Source: Candidatus Faecivivens stercoravium (GTDB lineage: Bacteria; Bacillota; Clostridia; Oscillospirales; Ruminococcaceae). From it: a DNA stretch of 21,054 nt. The DNA lies in the NCBI GenBank assembly GCA_018712425.1, contig DVHA01000004.1, positions 1 through 21,054 on the forward strand. Direction: 5' to 3'. Below, piece by piece: positions 6,731-16,301 of the stretch; the first letter of the stretch is position 1; every line of letters starts with the position of its first letter. A program made the translations under genes and the position numbers. The notes under the pieces are model-generated. The model was not told where the DNA came from. It made no database searches and was given only the letters and a program-made list of their open reading frames with translations.

Positions 6731-8044
6731 ATGAAGCATAAACTGATTGTCATCTCGCTGGACGCCCTTCAGACCTGCGACCTCGACCTGTTGGAGACCC
6801 TCCCCTACGCCTCCCGGTGGCTGCCGGACGCGGCAATCGCCCGCAACGTCCATGAGGTCTACCCGACCCTGACCTACCCGATCCACACCACCCTCATCAC
6901 CGGCGTCTATCCCGAGACCCACGGCATCATCCACAACCAGAAGGCGTCTATTTCGCCCACCGTCCCGGACTTTTCGCTGATGGGCTCCGACTGGTACTGG
7001 CAGAAGGAGAATGTCAAGGTCCCGACCCTCGTCGACGCCATTTTCGCCGACGGGCGGATGGCCGCCAGCGTCAACTGGCCGGTCACCGCCGGGGATATGC
7101 GGGGCTGGAACCTGCCGGAAATCTGGCCGGTCAAGGAGCTGGGGGATGACCCCCGGGCGGTTTATGAGAAATCCGCTTCCCGCAACGTCTTTGACCGCTA
7201 CTACGACGCCTATGTCGGCCACTACAACTGGAAGAACAACGACGACCTCCTCACCTACGGCGGCGAAATCGCGATCGACATCATCGAGAAGGAAAAGCCC
7301 GACCTGATGCTCTACCACGCCGTCCACCTCGACCATATCCGCCACAAATACGGCGATATGGCGGAGGAGACGGTCGACTGCCTGAAGACGCTGGACATCC
7401 TGGTCAACCGGATTATCGAGGCGACCAAGCGCAGCGGCACCTACGAGGACACCAACTTCGTCATCCTCGGCGACCACGGCCAGATCGACATCGACGCGGT
7501 CTTCTACATCAACAACGCCCTGCGGGACGCCGGGCTCATCCAGGTGGATGAAAACGGGACGCCGGTCGCCTACGACGCCTATGCCTTCTCGGCCGGGTTC
7601 TCGGCCCATGTCTACCTCCGCGACCCCTCCGACCCCGAGCTGGTCAAAAAGGTGGACGCCATCCTCCACGGGCTCCAGAAGGCCTTCCCCCAGTACATCG
7701 AGCGGGTGTACACCAAGGAAGAGGCGACCCATCTCGAGCACCTGACTGGCGCCTTCTCCTTCGTCCTCGAGGGGACCTTCGGCACCATTTTGCAGACCGC
7801 CGTCAACGACGGGCCTTATGTCCGGCTTTCCTCCGACCCGAATTTCAAGGGGTACGGCGCGATGCACGGCCACCATCCCGACAAGGGGCCGAAGCCGCCC
7901 TTTATCGCCTTTGGGCCCGACGTCAAGAAGGGGGTCCGGTTGGACGGCGTCTCGATGCTCGACCTCTGCCCGACGATGGCGAAGCTGGCGGGCGTCCGGA
8001 TGGAAGGGATGGTCGGGAAGCCCCTGCCGTTCTTCAATGACTGA
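6731..8044 (+). CDS. Alkaline-phosphatase-superfamily phosphodiesterase / nucleotide pyrophosphatase
   Basis: 437 residues, full length for a type I phosphodiesterase/nucleotide pyrophosphatase domain. Metal and catalytic residues can be placed: Asp11 in ISLDAL, candidate nucleophile Thr48 in YPTLTYPIHTTLITG, Asp201 and His205 in HLDHIRHKYG, Asp248-His249 in LGDHG, and a late His in MHGHHPDKGP (379-382). PETHGII after the nucleophile is typical. These enzymes use two metal ions to cleave phosphomono- or phosphodiesters. There is no signal peptide, so it should work in the cytoplasm on an imported substrate. The start has AAAAAGGAT upstream. It lies 132 bases after the binding protein and 17 bases before a HAD phosphatase. 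Hydrolysis of a phosphodiester brought in by the importer is inference; the exact substrate is unknown. Confidence 0.88.
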   Translation: MKHKLIVISLDALQTCDLDLLETLPYASRWLPDAAIARNVHEVYPTLTYPIHTTLITGVYPETHGIIHNQKASISPTVPDFSLMGSDWYWQKENVKVPTLVDAIFADGRMAASVNWPVTAGDMRGWNLPEIWPVKELGDDPRAVYEKSASRNVFDRYYDAYVGHYNWKNNDDLLTYGGEIAIDIIEKEKPDLMLYHAVHLDHIRHKYGDMAEETVDCLKTLDILVNRIIEATKRSGTYEDTNFVILGDHGQIDIDAVFYINNALRDAGLIQVDENGTPVAYDAYAFSAGFSAHVYLRDPSDPELVKKVDAILHGLQKAFPQYIERVYTKEEATHLEHLTGAFSFVLEGTFGTILQTAVNDGPYVRLSSDPNFKGYGAMHGHHPDKGPKPPFIAFGPDVKKGVRLDGVSMLDLCPTMAKLAGVRMEGMVGKPLPFFND

Positions 8045-8061
8045 CGGGGAAGGGAGTATCC

Positions 8062-8907
8062 ATGGATTTTTCCAGCATCTACCTTTTCAGCGACATCGAC
8101 GGCACCCTCGGGGTCGCCGGGCAGGGGATCCCCGCCCGCAACTATGAGGCGATCCGGCGGTTCGTCCGGCAGGGGGGCCATTTCGGCCTCTGCACCGGGC
8201 GGTGGGTGACCGATATCCTCCATTTTGTCAAAGGGCTGCCGATTAACAGCCTGTCGCTCATCAACAATGGCGCCGCCGTCTACGACTTTGCGAGACGGCG
8301 CTGCCTTAGGAGCATCACCCTCCCGGAAGAGGCGCTCCGGTATGCCGGAGAGATTGCGGCGCTGGACGACCGGGTCCAGGTGATCGGCGTCGTCGAGTCG
8401 GGGTACTATGACCTGACACCCGAGCGGTCCGGACGCGCCCGGGAGGTCATCCGCCAGCGGATGCCGGCGGAGAGCCTCCGGGATTTCAAGGGGCCTTACC
8501 TCAAATTCCTCTTCCTGCCGCCGGCCGATCGGGGGCAGGAGATCCTCGACCGGGCCGGCCGGATGGGGCACCAGGGGGTCTATTACACCTGGTCGGGGTC
8601 GACCTTTGAGATGATCCCCAGCAGCGTCAGCAAGGGGACGGGACTTTTGTCCCTCTGCGCCAATGAGGGGATCCCCGTCAGCCGCACCGTCTTTATCGGC
8701 GACAACTATAACGATAAAGAGATGTTCATGTCGGCGGGGCTTTCCGCCTGTGTCGCCGAGACGCCCAGGGAGCTGGCAAAACTCTGCGCCCTCCAGGTCG
8801 GGCCCTGCATGGACGGGGCGGTCGCCGACCTGATCGAGTGGCTGGAGGCAAACCCCGAGGTCTGCCGGACCGGGTTCAGCCGGGAAGCGGCTATTGCAGG
8901 GGGATAA
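8062..8907 (+). CDS. Cof-type HAD-IIB family hydrolase
   Basis: 281 residues, the usual size for Cof-like phosphatases. HAD motif I is SDIDGT with Asp11 (nucleophile) and Asp13. Motif II is probably the Thr of LCTGR. Motif III is the Lys in SSVSKGTGLLSL, and motif IV is GDNYNDKEMF. The C2-type cap occupies about residues 85-185. The family dephosphorylates small phosphorylated metabolites such as sugar phosphates or flavin precursors in the cytoplasm. GGGAAGGGAG (8046-8055) precedes the ATG by six bases, and the gene follows the phosphodiesterase by 17 bases, so the two are co-transcribed. Inference: the phosphodiesterase releases a phosphomonoester that this enzyme dephosphorylates. No clear terminator follows before the alaS promoter. 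Confidence 0.9.
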   Translation: MDFSSIYLFSDIDGTLGVAGQGIPARNYEAIRRFVRQGGHFGLCTGRWVTDILHFVKGLPINSLSLINNGAAVYDFARRRCLRSITLPEEALRYAGEIAALDDRVQVIGVVESGYYDLTPERSGRAREVIRQRMPAESLRDFKGPYLKFLFLPPADRGQEILDRAGRMGHQGVYYTWSGSTFEMIPSSVSKGTGLLSLCANEGIPVSRTVFIGDNYNDKEMFMSAGLSACVAETPRELAKLCALQVGPCMDGAVADLIEWLEANPEVCRTGFSREAAIAGG

Positions 8908-8986
8908 CCGGGATTGTACCGGCACCATTTCATCCCTCCTAAAAGCGGTACGGAAAGCAAATTCCGGATTAAACCGGGATTTCCCC

Positions 8987-9016
8987 TTGACAAACCGGTT
9001 TAACCGGCGTTATAAT
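8987..9016 (+). promoter_or_regulatory. Strong sigma-A promoter for the alaS T-box transcript
   Basis: Consensus -35 TTGACA (8987-8992) and consensus -10 TATAAT (9011-9016) with an 18-base spacer. Transcription should start near 9023 and run into the T-box leader. This is the clearest promoter in the window. Confidence 0.9.
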
Positions 9017-9022
9017 AAAACC

Positions 9023-9280
9023 GTAAAAATATCGACCGGCTTTGAACAGAACCAGCAAAGGCATTATTCACACCAGAGAACGCGCCGTTCCGGGCCCCCC
9101 GGATCTTCTGCAAGGCGCGCTGCGAAGGCCGATGCGCGCCGTCTGGGAGTCCCGTTTAATCTGCGGCGCGTCCTCTGCGTTACAAGAGGGTAGAGCGGGG
9201 AAGGGCTTTCCTTCCTCATTTGGGTGGTACCACGGGCCTTACAGGATCCCGTCCCTTATGGGATGGGGTCCTTTTCTATT
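9023..9280 (+). ncRNA. T-box riboswitch leader of alaS
   Basis: Upstream of alaS the hallmark T-box sequence TGGGTGGTACCACGGG is seen at 9221-9236. It is preceded by a stem III-like hairpin, GGAAGG/CCTTCC (9199-9215), and followed by an intrinsic terminator. The TGGT of the T-box bulge would pair with the ACCA 3' end of uncharged tRNA, consistent with the A73 of tRNA-Ala. Uncharged tRNA-Ala should stabilise the antiterminator and raise alaS expression. The GC-rich stem I region is at about 9075-9175. I could not assign the specifier codon with confidence; GCC and GCG triplets occur there. The exact 5' end is inferred from the promoter. Confidence 0.88.
9244..9275 (+). terminator. T-box regulated terminator (attenuator)
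   Basis: Stem GGATCCCGTCCC (9244-9255) and GGGATGGGGTCC (9260-9271) with loop TTAT, then TTTT. The 5' arm overlaps the sequence expected to pair with the T-box in the antiterminator, so the two folds exclude each other. Confidence 0.85.
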
Positions 9281-9315
9281 TTGCCGGTCATTTTATGAAA
9301 GGAAGTTGTAAACCC

Positions 9316-11955
<2,640 letters not shown>

Positions 11956-11977
11956 ACAAGCGAAAAAAAGGAAAAAC

Positions 11978-11996
11978 GGCCGGGGATTTCCCGGCC
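11978..11996 (+). other. Hairpin between alaS and hinT without a T-run
   Basis: GGCCGGG/CCCGGCC stem with a five-base loop, 23 bases after the alaS stop. ATACACC follows, so it is not a canonical terminator. It may mark an RNA processing or stability site in an alaS-hinT transcript. Confidence 0.5.
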
Positions 11997-12026
11997 ATAC
12001 ACCTGCAACGAAAGGAGGATTTCATC

Positions 12027-12368
12027 ATGTCTGATTGCCTGTTCTGTAAGATCATTGCCGGGGAAGTCCCCAGCAAAAAGCTCTACGAAGACGAGCTCTG
12101 CTACGCCTTTTACGACATCGACCCCCAGGCGCCCACCCACTTCCTGGTGGTGCCGAAGGCCCACATCCCGGGGCCCCATGCCGTAACCGAAGAGAACGCG
12201 GCGGCGGTTGGCCACATCTACGCGGTTATCGCGAAGCTGGCGGCCGAGCTGGGGCTGGAAAACGGCTACCGGGTCGTCGCCAACGACGGGCCCGACGGCG
12301 GGCAGACGGTCGGCCACCTGCACTTCCATGTGCTGGCGGGCCGGAGCCTGGCCTGGCCTCCCGGCTGA
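12027..12368 (+). CDS. hinT: HIT family (histidine triad) hydrolase, HinT-like
   Basis: 113 residues, complete. It starts with the typical SDCLFCKIIAGEVPS and ends with the histidine triad HLHFHVLAGR and a terminal WPPG, as in HinT/PKCI proteins. These small cytoplasmic enzymes hydrolyse nucleoside phosphoramidates, including aminoacyl-adenylate products, which may explain an association with an aminoacyl-tRNA synthetase gene. A strong ribosome binding site, AAAGGAGG (12011-12018), lies eight bases before the ATG. The two Cys of the N-terminal CLFC resemble half of a zinc site, but the usual second pair is not obvious. Downstream is a short AT-rich hairpin. Confidence 0.93.
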   Translation: MSDCLFCKIIAGEVPSKKLYEDELCYAFYDIDPQAPTHFLVVPKAHIPGPHAVTEENAAAVGHIYAVIAKLAAELGLENGYRVVANDGPDGGQTVGHLHFHVLAGRSLAWPPG

Positions 12369-12397
12369 TAGGCAAAAACAAGTTTTTGCCTAATTTT
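12369..12397 (+). terminator. Probable terminator after hinT
   Basis: Perfect stem TAGGCAAAAAC / GTTTTTGCCTA starting right after the stop codon, followed by ATTTT. It is AT-rich, so its strength is uncertain. Confidence 0.6.
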
Positions 12398-12588
12398 ACA
12401 TCGGGACTGCATGCCTCCCTACGGTCGACACTTGTCCCGATCAAGGTATTTTTCTCGCCGCACATGTCGCCGAGAAAAATGTGATTTAATTTTTTGTGTG
12501 AAACATCAGGCTATTTGATTCAAAAATAACTGGGATGGGGAGCATAAGAATTTTTTCGGTCGGAATGTGTGTTTGACGTGGACAAATT
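12398..12588. other. AT-rich, hairpin-bearing interval of unknown nature
   Basis: No gene with a credible start and ribosome binding site is seen. Composition is clearly more AT-rich than the neighbouring genes. Two further inverted repeats occur: ATCGGGAC/GTCCCGAT (12400-12442, long loop) and TTTTTCTCG/CGAGAAAAA (12449-12479). With the terminator at 12589-12614, four hairpins follow each other between hinT and the phosphoribosyltransferase gene. It could be a decayed mobile element, an untranslated regulatory leader or a small RNA; the sequence does not decide. Confidence 0.4.
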
Positions 12589-12614
12589 CCCCCATCTTTT
12601 TAGATGGGGGTTTT
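12589..12614 (+). terminator. Intrinsic terminator / possible attenuator before the phosphoribosyltransferase
   Basis: Perfect stem CCCCCATCT (12589-12597) and AGATGGGGG (12602-12610), loop TTTT, then TTTT. It ends 29 bases before the ATG, leaving little room for a promoter after it, so it may act as an attenuator in the leader rather than as the end of an upstream unit. Confidence 0.65.
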
Positions 12615-12643
12615 GCCCGTTATATGATAAGGAGAGAAGAAAG

Positions 12644-13180
12644 ATGGAAACCTATACTTTACATGTCGCCGGGGTTACCCGGGAGCTGCCCATCTGCCCG
12701 GTGAGCGACAAAATGAGCATCGCCGCCTTCGTCATGCTGGGCGACGTCGAACTGACCAAAGCCTGCGCCGCCGCGCTGCTGCCGAAATGCCCCGAGTTTG
12801 ACGTCCTTTTGACGGCCGAGTGCAAAGGCATCCCGCTGGCCTATGAGATGTCGGCGATGTCCCATAAACCCCACGTCATCGCCCGCAAGGAGAAAAAGGT
12901 CTACACGATCGACCCGATCGAGGTGGTCGTCCGTTCGATCACCACCCAGCACGAACAGAAGCTGGTGCTGGGCCGGGACGACGTGGAGAAGCTCCGCGGC
13001 AAACGGGTGATGATCGTCGACGACGTCATCTCGACCGGCGAGAGCCTCGAGGCGCTGGAGAAGCTGGTGGAAGCCGCCGGCGGCATCATCGTCGGCAAAG
13101 CCGCCGTCCTCGCCGAAGGGGACGCGGCAGAGCGGGAGGATATCCAGTTCCTGGAAGAGCTGCCGCTGATTTTTACCTGA
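12644..13180 (+). CDS. Phosphoribosyltransferase family protein (Apt/Xpt-like)
   Basis: 178 residues. The PRPP-binding loop is VMIVDDVISTGES (122-134) with the acidic pair Asp126-Asp127. AGVTRELPICPVSDKMSIAAF at the start and LLTAECKGIPLAYEMS (55-70) match the adenine/xanthine phosphoribosyltransferase group. Such enzymes join a purine base to PRPP in the cytoplasm, but members with this N-terminus are often left as unspecified phosphoribosyltransferases, so no base is assigned. The ATG at 12644 has AAGGAG at 12629-12634. The frame is open 25 codons upstream, but that stretch contains the terminator hairpin and cannot be coding. Its leader holds a possible attenuator. It is convergent with the GDSL hydrolase gene. 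Confidence 0.85.
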   Translation: METYTLHVAGVTRELPICPVSDKMSIAAFVMLGDVELTKACAAALLPKCPEFDVLLTAECKGIPLAYEMSAMSHKPHVIARKEKKVYTIDPIEVVVRSITTQHEQKLVLGRDDVEKLRGKRVMIVDDVISTGESLEALEKLVEAAGGIIVGKAAVLAEGDAAEREDIQFLEELPLIFT

Positions 13181-13194
13181 AAACTGCCTGCTTA

Positions 13195-13231
13195 TAAAAA
13201 CGGGGGTGTCCGTCTTATTGGACACCCCCGT
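13195..13231 (-). terminator. Hairpin H3L, terminator on the minus strand, left flank of R3
   Basis: Stem ACGGGGGTGTCC/GGACACCCCCGT around an eight-base loop. Read on the minus strand it is followed by TTTTT, so it can terminate leftward transcription (GDSL hydrolase side). On the plus strand no T-run follows. Its stem nearly matches the hairpin at 13481-13510, but the loop differs. Confidence 0.7.
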
Positions 13232-13479
13232 CTGACTTCGTAAAACAAGTCTGGCGGAAACGTAAAAATCGGCGCTGGCGTTAAAGTAACAAAGAAACGT
13301 GCGGCATTAGAAGTTTAGGGTCAAGCCCTTTTTAAAGGGCTTGCGAGAATCCAAGGAGCAGAGCTCCTTGGCAGGTGACCGCTTTCTGTACTTCCGAAGC
13401 TGACCACAGCTTTGCCACTGATAACGAAGCGTGCGCAGCACCCAAAAAATACTCAAAAAAAGACTTTTTCGACAAGCTG
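13232..13479 (-). repeat. Structured intergenic repeat, copy R3
   Basis: 248 bp, same family as R1 and R2 in opposite orientation. Its left end (13479 downward) begins CAGCTTGTCGAAAAAGTC and matches R1 over about 49 bases. It carries the two hairpins seen in R2: CCAAGGAGC/GCTCCTTGG at 13351-13371 and CAAGCCCTTT/AAAGGGCTTG at 13322-13343. The right end contains GCCAGCGCCGATTTTTACG and TTTCCGCCAGACTTG. Both ends resemble each other inverted. It contains no open frame worth calling and lies between convergent genes. Confidence 0.78.
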
Positions 13480-13480
13480 A

Positions 13481-13515
13481 CAGGGGTGTCCGTATGACCG
13501 GACACCCCTGTTTTT
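13481..13515 (+). terminator. Terminator H3R, right flank of R3
   Basis: Stem CAGGGGTGTCC/GGACACCCCTG followed by TTTTT on the plus strand, suitable to end transcription from the phosphoribosyltransferase side. Compared with H3L, the second base pair has changed G-C to A-T on both arms, which keeps the stem intact. Confidence 0.75.
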
Positions 13516-13538
13516 GTAATTTGGGTTAAAATACCCGC

Positions 13539-14693
13539 TTATTCCAAAACTTTTTCCGCCTCTTCCGCCATTCTGGCCCCGCCGGCCGGTCCCGGATGGA
13601 GGTGGTCGCCGGAGTCGTATGCCGGCAGCATATATCCCGGCTTCTCCGGGTCTTCCAGCACCTTCGCGAAGTCCACGAGCCCGTCGTAATCCCCGGCCGC
13701 CGCCTGCCGCCGGAGCCAGCCGTTAAACTTTTCCCACATCTCCAGCGTCTCGGGGCAGAACCCGCCCATCCCGCCGAAAGGGGTGACGGTGCAGCCGTAC
13801 ACCTTGACCCCCCGGTCCCGGAGGGTGTGCTGCACCCGGGAAAAACCGGCGGCGAGGGTCTCGACGGTGCACCGCTCGGAAAGGGGAGGGGACATCTCGC
13901 CGCTCTCCGGCTGGGTGATATCGTTCACCCCCATCGCGAGATAGACAGCCCGCAGCCCGTGGATGGACAAAATATCCCGGGGCAGCCGCGTCAGCCCCGC
14001 GTCCCCGAAGCAGTTTCCGCCCGCCTCGGCCATCCGCCCGCCGGTCGGCAGGAGCAGCCGGTTGCCGGCAATCCCGAGGTTTAAAAAGGCGCGCTGCCCC
14101 GGGAAGTTGTCCTGGATGTACTTTTCCAGCGGCCGGGTCCAGAACCCCATTTCGGTGATTGAATCCCCCAGCACCGCAACCGCCCCGGCCTCTTCGTTTC
14201 CGCAGAAGAGGTCGATGCCGCAGAGCGCCGGCAGAGGCCATGCCGCGGCGATATCTTCTGTAATCTGCCAGAGGGCGGGGTCAGCCGCAAAATCCGGCTT
14301 CCCGGTAAAATCCCCGGGGGCCGAGCGCTCCACCGGGAAGGCCCCGCTGGCCGACCGGGGCGGGAAGGCGTCCGACGGGAAGTAGAGGAGCACCGTCAGG
14401 GTATCCCCCGCTTTGACCGGCAAAAAGGCCTCGTCGCTCTCGGCAAGGCTGCCCGGGGCCAGCTGTAAAACCGGCTGGCCGCCGAAGGTGATCTCCGCCG
14501 AGCCCTTGCCGCTCCAGACGGTAACCGGCCCCATCCGCATCGGTTTATCCGGGCTCGCGTTCGCGAACCGCAGCCGCAGCGTGTCCCCCGTCAGGTTGGC
14601 AGTCCAGCGCAGCCGCGCCGTCCGTCCGGCGAAACCGCCGCCTTCCCGCATCTCCCGCTGGGCCGAAGCGAACGCCGTAATCCATTTTCCCAT
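13539..14693 (-). CDS. GDSL/SGNH-family hydrolase with N-terminal beta-rich domain
   Basis: 384 residues. The C-terminal half is an SGNH hydrolase: block I LGDSIT with nucleophile Ser178, block II Gly207 in LGIAGNR, block III Asn257 in GVNDI, and block V Asp363 with His366 in GDHLHP. Residues 1 to about 165 look like a beta-sandwich domain (alternating short strands, DTLRLRFANASP and AGDTLTVLLYFPS), as found in some carbohydrate- or lipid-acting esterases. No signal peptide or membrane segment is seen, so it is probably cytoplasmic. The ATG at 14693 was chosen because GGAAAGGA (14703-14710) lies nine bases upstream; the in-frame ATG at 14702 abuts that site, and upstream codons overlap the promoter. 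Likely an acyl or acetyl esterase; substrate unknown. Confidence 0.88.
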   Translation of the reverse strand: MGKWITAFASAQREMREGGGFAGRTARLRWTANLTGDTLRLRFANASPDKPMRMGPVTVWSGKGSAEITFGGQPVLQLAPGSLAESDEAFLPVKAGDTLTVLLYFPSDAFPPRSASGAFPVERSAPGDFTGKPDFAADPALWQITEDIAAAWPLPALCGIDLFCGNEEAGAVAVLGDSITEMGFWTRPLEKYIQDNFPGQRAFLNLGIAGNRLLLPTGGRMAEAGGNCFGDAGLTRLPRDILSIHGLRAVYLAMGVNDITQPESGEMSPPLSERCTVETLAAGFSRVQHTLRDRGVKVYGCTVTPFGGMGGFCPETLEMWEKFNGWLRRQAAAGDYDGLVDFAKVLEDPEKPGYMLPAYDSGDHLHPGPAGGARMAEEAEKVLE

Positions 14694-14754
14694 ATTGTCC
14701 ATTCCTTTCCGCCGGAGAGCAACTCCGGGCCGTCTGCCCAAATGATTACCTTTT

Positions 14755-14783
14755 ATTATAGCAGAAACGCGCCGGGTACGCAA
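14755..14783 (-). promoter_or_regulatory. Promoter of the GDSL hydrolase gene
   Basis: On the minus strand TTGCGT (14783-14778) and a perfect TATAAT (14760-14755) are 17 bases apart, about 62 bases before the start codon. Confidence 0.7.
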
Positions 14784-14912
14784 TTCCTCTAAATTAAGCA
14801 TATCCGGAAATGTGTTTGACACTTTGACGGGCAACAGCTCAAATCAAGCAGGAAAATCAATATCCCGTCCTCAGGCCGGGGACAAATTTCAGGCACAAAA
14901 TGCCGGAACCCG

Positions 14913-14941
14913 TTGAAAACGGTCGTTCCATGTGCTACAAT
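14913..14941 (+). promoter_or_regulatory. Promoter of the aminotransferase gene
   Basis: TTGAAA (14913-14918) and TACAAT (14936-14941) with a 17-base spacer, 46 bases before the ATG at 14988. A second -35-like TTGACA at 14816-14821 lacks a good -10. Confidence 0.7.
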
Positions 14942-14987
14942 GGAAGAAAACGGCTGCCTGGGCGGCCACGAAAGGGGCAGTTATACA

Positions 14988-16187
14988 ATGAAATATGATT
15001 TTACTTCTATTATGGACCGGACGGGGAAAGATTCGATTGCCGTCGAAAACATCCCGATCCCGGGCGTTACGGTGAAAGAGGGCTTTTCCCGGATTCCGAT
15101 GTGGGTTGCGGATATGAATTTCCCGACCGTCCCGACGATTGTCGAGGAGGTCATCAAGCGGGCGCAGCACCCGGCTTTCGGATACTTCAGCCCTTCGAAG
15201 GAATACTTTGACTCGATCATCCGCTGGCAGAAGATCCGCCACGGGGTCGAAGGGCTGACGGCAGAGGATATTGGCTATGAAAACGGGGTCCTGGGCTGTG
15301 TCGCGTCGGCCCTCCGGGCATTTACCGCCCCCGGCGAGGCAATCCTCCTCCATTCCCCCACCTACATCGGCTTCACCGGCACCGTAAACAATGCGGGGCG
15401 GCGTATCGTCCACAGCGAGCTTTACCAGGATGAGCAGGGCGTCTGGCGGATGGATTATGAGGATATGGACCGGAAGCTGAAGGAAAACCATATCCATTTT
15501 GCTGTTTTCTGCACCCCCCACAACCCCACCGGCCGGGTCTGGGAGCGGGAAGAGATTGAAAAGGCGATGGAAGTCTACCGGAAAAACGACTGTGTTGTCG
15601 TTTCGGATGAGATCTGGAGCGACCTGATCCTCGAAGGGCATATGCATATCCCGACCCAGTCGGTCAGCGAGGACGCCAAAAACCGCACCATTGCGATTTA
15701 TGCCCCTTCTAAGACCTTTAACCTGGCGGGCCTGATTGGTTCTTATCATGTTATTTATAACCCCTACCTCCGCGACCGGCTGGATGCCGAAGCCCGCGGC
15801 ACCCATTATAATTCGATGAACGTGCTGAGCATGCACGCCCTGATCGGCGCCTACAAGCCGGAGGGGGAAGAGTGGGTCGACGAGCTCTGCCAGGTGCTGG
15901 GCGACAATGTAAATTATGCTTATGAGTACATCCTCTCCCATTTTAAAGGGGTCAAGCTTGCCAAGCCTCAGGGTACTTATATGCTTTACCTCGACTGTGA
16001 AGACTGGTGCAAGGCCCACGGCGTCAGTATGGACGAGCTGCTGAAAAAGGGCCCGGAAGTCGGCGTCATCTGGCAGGACGGTCGCCCGTTCAACCGCCCC
16101 TACGCGATCCGGTTAAACCTCGCCGTCCCTCACAGCCTGGTGATCGAGGCGATGGACCGGATGGATCAATATGTTTTTAACGCTTAA
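14988..16187 (+). CDS. MalY/PatB-type PLP-dependent aminotransferase / C-S lyase
   Basis: 399 residues, full length for fold-type I aminotransferases of the MalY/PatB group. The PLP lysine is Lys242 in APSKTFNLAGLIGSY. Asp207 in VVVSDEIWSDL should bind the pyridine nitrogen, and Asn179 lies in CTPHNPTGR. RIPMWVADMNFPTVPTI near the start is characteristic of the MalY group, whose known members cleave cystathionine or cysteine (beta C-S lyase). Some members also transaminate, so the exact reaction is open. The ATG at 14988 has AAAGGGG upstream; an ATG 25 codons earlier overlaps the promoter. It is divergent from the GDSL hydrolase gene and ends at a strong terminator. It acts in the cytoplasm, probably in sulfur amino acid metabolism. 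Confidence 0.9.
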   Translation: MKYDFTSIMDRTGKDSIAVENIPIPGVTVKEGFSRIPMWVADMNFPTVPTIVEEVIKRAQHPAFGYFSPSKEYFDSIIRWQKIRHGVEGLTAEDIGYENGVLGCVASALRAFTAPGEAILLHSPTYIGFTGTVNNAGRRIVHSELYQDEQGVWRMDYEDMDRKLKENHIHFAVFCTPHNPTGRVWEREEIEKAMEVYRKNDCVVVSDEIWSDLILEGHMHIPTQSVSEDAKNRTIAIYAPSKTFNLAGLIGSYHVIYNPYLRDRLDAEARGTHYNSMNVLSMHALIGAYKPEGEEWVDELCQVLGDNVNYAYEYILSHFKGVKLAKPQGTYMLYLDCEDWCKAHGVSMDELLKKGPEVGVIWQDGRPFNRPYAIRLNLAVPHSLVIEAMDRMDQYVFNA

Positions 16188-16204
16188 CTGGTTTTGATGC
16201 TGCG

Positions 16205-16233
16205 CCGCCCCGGATTGCCCGGGGCGGTTTTTT
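16205..16233 (+). terminator. Rho-independent terminator of the aminotransferase gene
   Basis: GC-rich stem CCGCCCC / GGGGCGG followed by TTTTTT, 18 bases after the stop codon. Confidence 0.9.
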
Positions 16234-16241
16234 ATGCTAAG

Positions 16242-16289
16242 AACAGCGCCCAATTGGGATGCAGGGGTCCAATCGGGCGCTGTTTTTGG
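16242..16289. terminator. Second hairpin between convergent genes, probably for gatB
   Basis: Arms AACAGCGCCC (16242-16251) and GGGCGCTGTT (16275-16284), extended by ATTGG/CCAAT. On the plus strand TTTTT spans the end of the stem. On the minus strand it lies just past the gatB stop and is followed only by TTCTTA, so leftward termination is likely but weaker. It may be bidirectional. Confidence 0.65.
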
Positions 16290-16301
16290 CGTTTGGGGCC
16301 G

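Noticed and set aside
12398..12643. Purine riboswitch before the phosphoribosyltransferase
   Set aside because: The conserved core of the purine riboswitch could not be found; only generic hairpins and a terminator are present.
14816..14844. Second promoter before the aminotransferase (TTGACA with TCAAAT)
   Set aside because: The -10 is poor, and a better promoter lies at 14913-14941.
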